A stretch of 21,383 bases of DNA from assembly GCA_964195005.1 (NCBI GenBank), contig CAXMOO010000092.1:1-21383 (forward strand), read 5' to 3'. Position 1 is the stretch's first letter, and each line of letters begins with the position of its first letter. The translations under genes were made by a program, and so were the position numbers. Source of the stretch: JAUXLW01 sp964195005 (GTDB lineage Bacteria; Actinomycetota; Acidimicrobiia; Spongiisociales; SHLN01). This document shows, in pieces, positions 13,535 through 19,641 of the stretch. A model generated the notes under the pieces. It saw only the letters and a program-made list of their open reading frames with translations. It was not told where the DNA came from and searched no databases.

Positions 13535-13877
13535 CGAGTTTGCCAAAGCGTGTACGGCCGCCCACGCGGCAGTGGTGGCAACCGCCGAAATCAGAGGCCA
13601 AGTCACATCAGGGGAGGACCCGGTTCACGTTCCGCTTCGGCGACGACGAGAATCGGTCAAGATTTCGTGTCATGGATCCGGTGGTCCGGACAGTTCCTTG
13701 TAGGAGGCAAAGAAGCGAGCGATGCAATCTCCTAGTCAGGATTCAAGGTTTCGTAGGCTTTACGAGGAACACCGCTCCGCGGTTATGGCCTATTGCCTGC
13801 GCCGGGCATCCCGTTCCGCCCAAGAGTGCGCCTCTTAGCGCGCTGAGAATGACGGTTGTTACCTCGATGGGTGCGGA
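13535..13877. other. degraded intergenic region between dprA and the CYTH-like gene
   Basis: About 340 bases without an intact gene. 13535-13721 has open frames on the plus strand, but none with a good start or familiar residues. TCCGG/CCGGA at 13677-13690 forms a small inverted repeat. 13722-13838 is the start of an ECF sigma factor gene. After its break, TGAGAATGACG (about 13843) and CCAGAATGACAGG (about 13896) look like short interspersed repeat material. Confidence 0.6.
13722..13838 (+). pseudogene. ECF-type RNA polymerase sigma factor, 5' fragment
   Basis: Thirty-eight codons from ATG 13722 to a TAG at 13836-13838. The residues include FRRLYEEHRSAVMAYCLRR followed by RSAQECAS, which closely follow the beginning of sigma-70 region 2 in ECF sigma factors (pattern f..lY..h...v.aY.lRR......A.d...E.F). 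A full protein would be about 160-200 residues. The similarity stops at CAS, where the family would continue with EVFLVAW; from 13836 on no frame continues it. An AGGAGG at 13702-13707 remains upstream. I read this as a gene cut by a deletion or insertion. It cannot make a working sigma factor. Confidence 0.65.
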
Positions 13878-14513
13878 TCAGTCCCGGGGCGGCCAGAATG
13901 ACAGGAAGGCTGGATAACTGTGTGAGTCACGAAACCCGAACTCGAGGCTCCCAAGCGGGGTATCTGCCACATACGCATTTATGCCGCCGACGAGTACGTC
14001 CCGAAGGTCTGATGCGGTTCCGAAAGCCTCGAAGCCAATCCCCCACGCGATATGGTCACCGACTCGTAGCTCCACGAGCTCGGCGGCACAGCCGCTACCA
14101 CCGGGCCGCTCAATCGAGGGCATCGCGCGGGAAGAGCCTCCGTCAGTAACAACCTCATAGAGCCGCGATCGACGCTTCTTTTCGACCCGTATCCATCTGG
14201 GATCGCCTCCTCCCGTCCCTATTTCCGCCGGGTCCAAGGCGAACCCCCACTTGGTCCACGACTCGACCCGCCCATCGAAACCTTCCGCTAGTCCCAGCTC
14301 GGCATGTACTCCTGTTCGGAACTTCAGCTCGAGCAAGGTGCCGGCCCGCACTTTCACGCCCATGTCATCACGATCCGCCAGCTCGAGATACAGATCGGCT
14401 CTTGACTCAGCAATCGCCGGAACCGGCGCGTGCAAGAACCAGTCGGAAACAACCCTGGGCGGCGGGCCGGTCATGAACCAGCGCACCTCAACGGTGTCGG
14501 AGACAACGGCCAT
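13878..14513 (-). CDS. CYTH-like domain protein (uncertain)
   Basis: Protein of 211 residues of unknown function. It starts with VEVRWFMTG, similar to the ExExK-type first strand of CYTH (triphosphate tunnel) proteins, then RADLYLELADRDDMGVKVRAG and LLELKFRTG (charged strands as in CYTH barrels), then GRVESWTKWGFAL and IRVEKKRRSRLYEV with several basic residues. CYTH enzymes bind triphosphate or polyphosphate through such charged strands. Support from context: the upstream gene on the same strand is a CHAD protein, and CYTH and CHAD are often fused or adjacent. The first motif is E-x-R, not the full ExExK, so the call is a suggestion. The ATG is 6 nt after TAGAGT and lacks a Shine-Dalgarno. 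The last 15 codons run into the repeat-like scar, so the original end may be lost. Confidence 0.5.
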   Translation of the reverse strand: MAVVSDTVEVRWFMTGPPPRVVSDWFLHAPVPAIAESRADLYLELADRDDMGVKVRAGTLLELKFRTGVHAELGLAEGFDGRVESWTKWGFALDPAEIGTGGGDPRWIRVEKKRRSRLYEVVTDGGSSRAMPSIERPGGSGCAAELVELRVGDHIAWGIGFEAFGTASDLRDVLVGGINAYVADTPLGSLEFGFRDSHSYPAFLSFWPPRD

Positions 14514-14519
14514 CCACTG

Positions 14520-14525
14520 ACTCTA
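14520..14525 (-). promoter_or_regulatory. -10 element for the CYTH-like gene
   Basis: TAGAGT on the minus strand with a 6-nt spacer to the ATG at 14513; suggests a leaderless transcript separate from that of the CHAD gene. Confidence 0.4.
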
Positions 14526-14542
14526 TGCGAGACCGCCACCTT

Positions 14543-14576
14543 CTCACCGGGCAAACCAAGACCCACGCCCGGTGAG
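14543..14576 (-). terminator. 10-bp inverted repeat between CHAD and CYTH-like genes
   Basis: CTCACCGGGC (14543-14552) is perfectly complementary to GCCCGGTGAG (14567-14576) with a 14-nt loop. It lies 20 nt after the CHAD stop. It has no T-run on the minus strand, so it may be a U-less terminator, or an operator just upstream of the TAGAGT promoter hexamer of the next gene. Confidence 0.45.
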
Positions 14577-14595
14577 TTGGGACTGCGGCCACCGA

Positions 14596-15573
14596 TCAGC
14601 CCGCCCGGCGCTTCCACTTCTCCCACCCGGCTCCGAGGGAGTCCACGAATTGCCGGGGAGCTTCCAGATAGATGCGCCTTCCGATTGGCCCCATTGCCGC
14701 CTGCAGGTCCAGGCGGTGCCGTTCGAGAAGCTTCAACAGCCCGCGGCGACTGGCTTCGTCCTGAATGAGGTCGGGCTGCCCGCCCGCCATCTCAGACAGG
14801 ACCGCCAGGTCGTGCTCGGTTCCTAAGCCGACTGCCAACTCGGCCAGGTCGGGGGCCAATTCGGCTGCCAGGTACGCCGACGATTCGGAAATCAAGTCGA
14901 CCTGGTAGCGCAGGTAGCGGACCCGGTTACGCCACAGGTGAAAGGCCGAAATGCTCGGGTTGGCCTGGGCGTCCGTCATCCGCTTGCGCCCCTGCCGATA
15001 GATCCGACGAAAGCCTTTGGCGATAGTCGCGAAATCGTCGGGGATGGCTGGCCGGTTCGGATCGCCCGCCCAGTCGGCAACCCTGGTTTTGAACTGGTCG
15101 AGGGATCCGAGCACCTCCCGTTTCACCGTCTCATTGATCTCGTTCTCCAAGGTCTGCCGGCGGTCTGCCAGCTGGTGGCGAAAATCTTCTAGCACCCCGG
15201 TGCGCGGCTCAGCGGCATCTTGGGCGATCAGTGCATCAAAAGTTTGTAACAGCACGGCCGCATCCCGGGCCGGGCCCAATGTTCGCCCTACGTCACGCAA
15301 TTTCGCGTTGTCTGGCCCATAGACACCATCACCCACGTAACTCCTCGTCAGTCGGAGCACCGCCCGCACCCGCTTGACCGATTTGCGGGCCTCGTGCACG
15401 CCGGCATCGACCGGCAATTGCTCGAGCGCCCGCCGGGCGTACTGCAGCTGATCCGAGGTCACGCGGCGCAAACCTTCGGCCAACGACTCGTCGGCCTGAA
15501 GACGGAAGCTTGGCATCTCGAGAGACGGCGGCTGAGGTCGTTCCGGGATGAGTCGTGAAGAAACCTCTGGCAT
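14596..15573 (-). CDS. CHAD domain protein
   Basis: All-helical protein of 325 residues with a CHAD domain, a fold with conserved histidines and basic residues known to bind inorganic polyphosphate and to locate to polyphosphate granules. Two half-repeats show the signature: VHEARKSVKRVRAVLRL at about 59-75 (H60) and FHLWRNRVRYLRYQVDL at about 211-227 (H212), each with H..R...KR.R spacing; also LGPARDAAVLL and LGTEHDLAVLSEM, the conserved R/H-D helices. The first 20 residues are proline-rich. The ATG at 15573 has AAAGGG upstream, and a TAAAGT hexamer at 15598-15603 could be its -10. It is divergent from the MaoC-like gene and upstream of the CYTH-like gene. Confidence 0.85.
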   Translation of the reverse strand: MPEVSSRLIPERPQPPSLEMPSFRLQADESLAEGLRRVTSDQLQYARRALEQLPVDAGVHEARKSVKRVRAVLRLTRSYVGDGVYGPDNAKLRDVGRTLGPARDAAVLLQTFDALIAQDAAEPRTGVLEDFRHQLADRRQTLENEINETVKREVLGSLDQFKTRVADWAGDPNRPAIPDDFATIAKGFRRIYRQGRKRMTDAQANPSISAFHLWRNRVRYLRYQVDLISESSAYLAAELAPDLAELAVGLGTEHDLAVLSEMAGGQPDLIQDEASRRGLLKLLERHRLDLQAAMGPIGRRIYLEAPRQFVDSLGAGWEKWKRRAG

Positions 15574-15661
15574 CCGGACCCTTTGCTCTGCTTCTCCACT
15601 TTATGGGACATGGGGAGCCGATGCCCGGCGGGTTTGCCAGGATGGGGGGTGGAGGTGAGCC

Positions 15662-16087
15662 ATGTCGTCATGGGCGGCGCGTAGCCCGGATGTGGGGCAG
15701 AGCGCGGAGCGGTCGCGACGCGTCACAGCTGAGGACATCGAATTGTTCACGGCTATCAGCGGCGACCGCAACCCGCTGCACTATGACCATGACGTTGCAG
15801 CCAAGTCCCGCTTTGGGGCGGTGATCGTCCAGGGCGGCATCATGACCGCGATCCTGAACGCTGTTGTTGCCGAGGATCTTCCCGGCCCCGGCTCGGTGTT
15901 CCTTCACGTGGACTGGAATTTCGTGGCGCCTGTTTACCCGGGAGATACGATTACCGGCAGGGTCGAAGTAGTCGACGTTCGTCTGGACAAACCGATCACC
16001 ACCCTGGCCACCACCGTGAGGAATCAGAGAGGCGACGTCGTTCTCGATGGCACTGCCCACACCTGGACCGAACCTGTCGACTCGTAG
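15662..16087 (+). CDS. MaoC-like (R)-specific enoyl-CoA hydratase/dehydratase
   Basis: Hot-dog fold protein of 141 residues. MaoC-like enzymes hydrate trans-2-enoyl-CoA or related thioesters. The catalytic motif is seen as FTAISGDRNPLHYDHDVA with D35 and H40, followed by RFGAVIVQGGIMTAILNAVV (oxyanion-hole glycine) and the strands VDWNFVAPVYPGDTITGRVEV. Length is normal for a single-domain member. The ATG at 15662 has GGAGGT 5 nt upstream. Substrate cannot be told. It stands alone between the divergent CHAD gene and xerC, with a terminator-like hairpin after it. Confidence 0.9.
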   Translation: MSSWAARSPDVGQSAERSRRVTAEDIELFTAISGDRNPLHYDHDVAAKSRFGAVIVQGGIMTAILNAVVAEDLPGPGSVFLHVDWNFVAPVYPGDTITGRVEVVDVRLDKPITTLATTVRNQRGDVVLDGTAHTWTEPVDS

Positions 16088-16112
16088 AAGCGTGGTGGGG
16101 TGCCACCAAAGT

Positions 16113-16136
16113 GCGGCCGCCCGATGAGCCGCTTTT
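16113..16136 (+). terminator. probable terminator after the MaoC-like gene
   Basis: GCGGC (16113-16117) pairs with GCCGC (16128-16132), followed by TTTT. A second hairpin, TGGTGG (16093-16098) with CCACCA (16103-16108), precedes it. Both lie between the MaoC stop and the xerC promoter hexamer. Confidence 0.4.
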
Positions 16137-16150
16137 CGCGGTCTTGGCAA

Positions 16151-16156
16151 TAGGAT
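16151..16156 (+). promoter_or_regulatory. -10 element (or Shine-Dalgarno) for xerC
   Basis: TAGGAT lies exactly 6 nt before the xerC ATG. The same bases include AGGATGG, which could serve as a ribosome binding site, so this example is ambiguous. Confidence 0.4.
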
Positions 16157-16162
16157 GGTGCG

Positions 16163-17050
16163 ATGCCCGCTGTTCTCCCCGATTTTGCGCGTGACGAAGT
16201 CGAGGCATATCTCTCACGACTCGAACACGAACGCCAGCTCTCGGCTCATACCGTCGCCTCGTATCGCCATGACCTCGGCGACTTTTTCGCTCTCGCCTTC
16301 AAGGCTGGGGCCGACCGGATCGGGGCGGTGGACCGGCGGATAGTGCGCCGTTACATCGCCAATCTGACAACACGTGGTTTTGCCCGCAGATCGATTGCTC
16401 GAAAGGCTTCTTCAGTCCGAGCTTTTTACGCCGATGAAGTGAGACGGGGAAACGTCGACACCAATCCAGCCGAGGGGGTTTCAGTGCCACGTATCTCACA
16501 AACCTTGCCCCGGGTCCTCCCGGCGGCAGGCCTCATATCTCTCCTCGACGAACTCAGCGGTTCCGAACCGCTGATTCTGCGCGACCGGGCAGTGCTGGAA
16601 CTGCTGTATGGATGCGGCCTGCGCGTAGCCGAGTTGGCCGGGATGACCACCGCCGACACCGCCGCCGACGGCTTCATCCGCATCGTCGGCAAGGGCCGCA
16701 AGGACCGTGACGTCCCCGTGGGGCCTCAGGCCCGCGACGCTCTCACCCGTTACATCGCCAACGGCAGGCCGGCGTTGGCAACCGACAATGCCGGCTCCGC
16801 TCTGTGGGTGGGCTCGCGAGGCGGCAAGCTCGACTCCCGCGGAATTCGTCGTATCGTCCGGCTTCGCCTCGGCACCTACCCACACGCCTTGCGCCACTCC
16901 TTCGCCACTCATCTTCTCGAAGGGGGAGCGGATTTACGCGCCGTTCAGGAGCTCTTGGGCCACAATGAGCTCGCCACGACCCAGATTTATACCTCGGTAA
17001 CAAAGGACCACCTGAAGGCAACTTATGAGCGAAGTCATCCCCGAGCCTGA
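16163..17050 (+). CDS. xerC: tyrosine recombinase XerC
   Basis: Site-specific recombinase of 295 residues that, with XerD, resolves chromosome dimers at dif. The N-terminal SAM-like DNA-binding domain (residues 1-105) has FARDEVEAYLSRLEHERQLS and TVASYRHDLGDF. The catalytic residues are all seen: R154 (CGLRVAEL), K177 (VGKGRKDRDVP), H241 and R244 (PHALRHSFATHLLEGGADL), H267 (LLGHNELATTQIYT) and Y276. Length is normal. In actinobacteria a xerC-type gene in the dprA-rpsB interval is common, which supports XerC rather than an integrase. Its end overlaps the sigma factor gene by 26 nt, so the two are coupled. Confidence 0.92.
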   Translation: MPAVLPDFARDEVEAYLSRLEHERQLSAHTVASYRHDLGDFFALAFKAGADRIGAVDRRIVRRYIANLTTRGFARRSIARKASSVRAFYADEVRRGNVDTNPAEGVSVPRISQTLPRVLPAAGLISLLDELSGSEPLILRDRAVLELLYGCGLRVAELAGMTTADTAADGFIRIVGKGRKDRDVPVGPQARDALTRYIANGRPALATDNAGSALWVGSRGGKLDSRGIRRIVRLRLGTYPHALRHSFATHLLEGGADLRAVQELLGHNELATTQIYTSVTKDHLKATYERSHPRA

Positions 17051-17819
17051 GACCGACGAGGCCATACAGGGTCTTTGGCACCGGTTCAAGAAAACTGACG
17101 AGCCGGCAGCCCGTGAGGGCCTGATTCTCCATTACTCGCCGCTGGTGAAATTCGTAGCCGGCCGCATGGGGGTGGGCCTGCCTCGCAACGTTGAGCAGGC
17201 CGACCTCGTCTCGTATGGGATATTCGGGCTGATCGACGCCATCGACAAGTTCGATCTCGAGCGCGGATTCAAATTCGAGACCTACGCCGTCAACCGGATC
17301 AAAGGCGCCATCCTCGATGAGCTGCGGGCCCTCGACTGGGTTCCTCGCTCGGTGCGAGCCCGGGCTCGCGAGATTCAGCGTTCGCTGGCCGAGCTCGAGC
17401 ATGGGCTCAAGCGCAGCGTCACCGACGAGGAGCTGGCCACGCACATGAACCTCCCCGTCGACACTCTTCAGGATCAGTTAGCCGAGATCTCCGCACTGGG
17501 CCTCGTGGCTCTCGACGAGCTGCTCAACGCCTCAGAGCGAGACTCGGCATCAGTGGGGGACTTGCTTCCAGATCCCAGGGCCTCCGATCCCGTAGCCGAA
17601 TACGAGCTGGACGAAACCCGTAAGGCGCTGGCCGATGCCATCAACCGCCTCAATGAGCGCGACCGGCTCGTGGTGACTCTCTACTACTACGAAGGCTTGA
17701 CGCTTGCGGAAATCGGGAATGTGCTGGGTGTCACCGAATCACGAGTGTGCCAGATCCACACCAAGTCGGTGATGAGTCTTCGCAATCGGATGATTGAGCC
17801 CATCTTCAAGACCAGCTGA
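17025..17819 (+). CDS. whiG: RNA polymerase sigma factor, FliA/WhiG family
   Basis: Alternative sigma factor of 264 residues, of the sigma-28 group. Region 2 is at about 33-110 (LILHYSPLVKFVAGRM, QADLVSYGIFGLIDAIDKFD, FKFETYAVNRIKGAILDELR, DWVPRSVR), region 3 follows (ARAREIQRSLAELEHGLKRS, VTDEELATHMNL), and region 4 is at about 205-258 (INRLNERDRLVVTLYYYEGL, TLAEIGNVLGVTESRVCQIH). In Streptomyces the orthologue at the same place before rpsB is WhiG, which starts sporulation; in motile actinobacteria it drives flagellar genes. Which role applies here cannot be told, as no flagellar or sporulation gene is in view. The ATG overlaps xerC by 26 nt. An internal AGGC/AAGG stretch lies upstream. Confidence 0.92.
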   Translation: MSEVIPEPETDEAIQGLWHRFKKTDEPAAREGLILHYSPLVKFVAGRMGVGLPRNVEQADLVSYGIFGLIDAIDKFDLERGFKFETYAVNRIKGAILDELRALDWVPRSVRARAREIQRSLAELEHGLKRSVTDEELATHMNLPVDTLQDQLAEISALGLVALDELLNASERDSASVGDLLPDPRASDPVAEYELDETRKALADAINRLNERDRLVVTLYYYEGLTLAEIGNVLGVTESRVCQIHTKSVMSLRNRMIEPIFKTS

Positions 17820-17846
17820 TCAGTCCGCCTCATCTCGGGGAATCGC

Positions 17847-17852
17847 TACACT
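17847..17852 (+). promoter_or_regulatory. possible -10 element for rpsB
   Basis: TACACT, 28 nt after the sigma factor stop. It would give an rpsB leader of about 95 nt. No convincing -35 hexamer. Confidence 0.4.
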
Positions 17853-17892
17853 CCCGCCATCACACACGCCGTGCCGCCGTCCTTCCATGGTC

Positions 17893-17906
17893 GGAGTTAA
17901 CTCCGG
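17893..17906 (+). promoter_or_regulatory. palindrome in the rpsB leader
   Basis: CGGAGTTAACTCCG is a perfect 14-nt palindrome within the rpsB 5' untranslated region. rpsB leaders are autoregulated by S2 in some bacteria; whether this is such an element or a DNA operator cannot be told. Confidence 0.35.
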
Positions 17907-17954
17907 GAAGAGACGCAGGGCCGGCGGAGGACTAACCAAACAGGAGAAACAGCT

Positions 17955-19034
17955 GTGTCCACAGTAACTATGAAGCAGCTGCTGGAGGCTGGTGTCCATT
18001 TCGGACATCAAACCCAGCGCTGGAACCCGAAGATGGCCCCCTATCTCTTTGGAGAGCGCAACGGGATCCACATTGTCGACCTGCGTCAGACACTGACCCA
18101 ACTGCAGGACGCCTACCAGCAAGTCAAGGAGCTCACCGCCGACGGAGGAACGGTGATGTTCGTGGGCACGAAGAAACAAGCCCAGCACATCTTGGAAGAC
18201 GCTGCCACCACGGCCGGCATGCCCTATGTGACCAATCGCTGGTTGGGAGGCATGCTTACCAACTTCCGCACCACCCACACTCGCATCCTGTACATGAGAG
18301 AGCTCGAGCGGATGGACGATTCTGGTGAGATGGAGGCGCTTCCCAAGAAAGAGCGCATTCGCCTGCGCCGTGAGAAGGCGAAACTGGTGAACAACCTTGG
18401 AGGAGTCCGCGACCTCACGAAGCCTCCGGACGCCCTGTTCATCGTCGACATCCTCACCGAGCACATCGCCGTTAAGGAGGCGACCCGGCTAGGGGTCCCC
18501 ATCATTGCTTTGGTCGACACCAACTGTGATCCGGATCCCATTACCACGGTGATACCAGGTAATGACGACGCCATTCGGTCGGCCCAGCTATTCGCCGACT
18601 CCATTGCCGCTGCTTGTCTCGAAGGGCGTCAGTTGTTCGAGACTAGAGCCAAGGCCAAGAAGGAAGGCGACGACACGGATGAGGCTGGGGCACCTGAAGC
18701 TTCCCAGCCGGCCGAAGCGGAGCCGGCTGCCACTAAGGAGCGGGAGGCGGCCGAAGTGCCGGCCGCAGCTGAGGTTGAGAGCGCGGCTCCGACCGAAACG
18801 GTAGTTGAGGCTGAACCGGCCGCAGCTGAGGTTGAGAGCGCGGCTCCGACCGAAACGGTAGTTGAGGCTGAACCGGCCGCAGCTGAGGTTGAGGGCGCGG
18901 CCCCTGCTGAAACGGTAGTTGAGGCTGAACCGGCCGCAGCTGAGGTTGAGAGCGCGGCTCCGGCCGAGACGGTACCTGAAGCTGAAACGGCCCCCGAGTC
19001 GACCGACCCCAAAGCGGAGGCCGGGGGTGAGTGA
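17955..19034 (+). CDS. rpsB: 30S ribosomal protein S2 with acidic repetitive C-terminal tail
   Basis: S2, a protein of the 30S head-platform junction. The core (about residues 1-232) is standard: MKQLLEAGVHFGHQTQRWNP, MAPYLFGERNGIHIVDLRQT, VMFVGTKKQAQ, YVTNRWLGGMLTNFRT, LPKKERIRLRREKAKL, PDALFIVDILTE, LGVPIIALVDTNCDPD and IPGNDDAIRSAQL. A tail of about 125 residues follows, rich in Ala, Glu, Val and Pro, with four copies of a 19-residue unit. Short acidic tails on S2 are common in actinobacteria, but one this long and repetitive is unusual. The GTG start at 17955 has AGGAG upstream (CAGGAGAAACAGCT). It overlaps tsf by 8 nt. Confidence 0.96.
   Translation: MSTVTMKQLLEAGVHFGHQTQRWNPKMAPYLFGERNGIHIVDLRQTLTQLQDAYQQVKELTADGGTVMFVGTKKQAQHILEDAATTAGMPYVTNRWLGGMLTNFRTTHTRILYMRELERMDDSGEMEALPKKERIRLRREKAKLVNNLGGVRDLTKPPDALFIVDILTEHIAVKEATRLGVPIIALVDTNCDPDPITTVIPGNDDAIRSAQLFADSIAAACLEGRQLFETRAKAKKEGDDTDEAGAPEASQPAEAEPAATKEREAAEVPAAAEVESAAPTETVVEAEPAAAEVESAAPTETVVEAEPAAAEVEGAAPAETVVEAEPAAAEVESAAPAETVPEAETAPESTDPKAEAGGE
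18759..18986 (+). repeat. four tandem copies of a 57-bp repeat within rpsB
   Basis: Copies begin at 18759, 18816, 18873 and 18930, each starting CCGGCCGCAGCTGAGGTTGA. Copies 1 and 2 are nearly identical; copies 3 and 4 differ at a few positions (GGGC for GAGC, changes in the ACC/GCC codons). The unit is exactly 19 codons (PAAAEVESAAPTETVVEAE), so gain or loss of a copy keeps the reading frame. Confidence 0.95.
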
Positions 19035-19641
19035 CATCGGGGCACAGGACGTCATGAAGCTCCGTAAGGAAACCGGCGCGGGCATGATGGACGCCAAGCG
19101 CGCACTCCAGGAAGCCGGAGGGGACTTCGATGACGCCAAGGACCTTCTCCGGGTCAAAGGCCTGGCCGACGCCAAGAAGCGGGCCGGTCGGGCAACGACT
19201 CAGGGATCCATCGGTCACTACCTGCACTACCAGACTGAGAGACCGGTGGTGGGCTGTCTCGTAGAGCTCCTCTGCGAGACGGACTTCGTGGCCAAAAGTG
19301 AGGAGTTCCAGGGCACCGCCAAAGACCTGGCCATGCATCTCGCCGCGAGACGACCGGGCTGGGTACGTCGTGAGGATGTTCCCGGGGAGGTAATTGCCAA
19401 GGAGCAGCAGCTATTTCAAGCCCAGGCCGAAGAGGAAGGGAAGCCTTCCGAAGTCGCTGAGAAGATCATCGCCGGCAGACTCGAGGCCTATCTCAAAGAC
19501 AACGTTCTGTACGAGCAGACGTTCATAAACCCCGAGAAGTTTCTGGGGACGGTCCAGGAGATGTTGGACCAACTCACATTGCGCCTTGGAGAGAACGTCA
19601 GTGTGGGTAAGATCGCGCGTATCTCGGTGGGTGAGGAGTAG
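19027..19641 (+). CDS. tsf: elongation factor Ts, short form
   Basis: Nucleotide exchange factor for EF-Tu, 204 residues. The N-terminal UBA-like domain begins SDIGAQDVMKLRKETGAGMM with DAKRALQEAGGD, and the conserved TDFVAKSEEF is at 85-94, the stretch that displaces Mg2+ and GDP in EF-Tu. Many actinobacterial EF-Ts proteins are about 270-280 residues; this is close to the short Thermus-type form, with only one core subdomain before the C-terminal EQTFINPEKFLGTVQEML. The GTG at 19027 is the only start giving the normal N-terminus; it overlaps the rpsB stop by 8 nt. pyrH starts directly after the stop. Confidence 0.95.
   Translation: MSDIGAQDVMKLRKETGAGMMDAKRALQEAGGDFDDAKDLLRVKGLADAKKRAGRATTQGSIGHYLHYQTERPVVGCLVELLCETDFVAKSEEFQGTAKDLAMHLAARRPGWVRREDVPGEVIAKEQQLFQAQAEEEGKPSEVAEKIIAGRLEAYLKDNVLYEQTFINPEKFLGTVQEMLDQLTLRLGENVSVGKIARISVGEE

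Noticed and set aside
13531..13917. Plus-strand open frames between dprA and the CYTH-like gene as intact genes
   Set aside because: Arg-rich composition, no good starts, and the only recognisable residues are the sigma fragment in another frame. One frame (about 13572-13703) ends just before the sigma ribosome binding site and could be a relic, but nothing in it is recognisable.
18759..18986. CRISPR-like regular repeat
   Set aside because: The 57-bp units are directly tandem with no unique spacers and keep the S2 reading frame; this is a coding tandem repeat.
18588..19338. Minus-strand open frames opposite the rpsB tail with Ser/Thr/Ala or Arg/Leu repeats
   Set aside because: They are the complement of the 57-bp repeat, which stays open in all frames; S2 and EF-Ts are clear on the plus strand.
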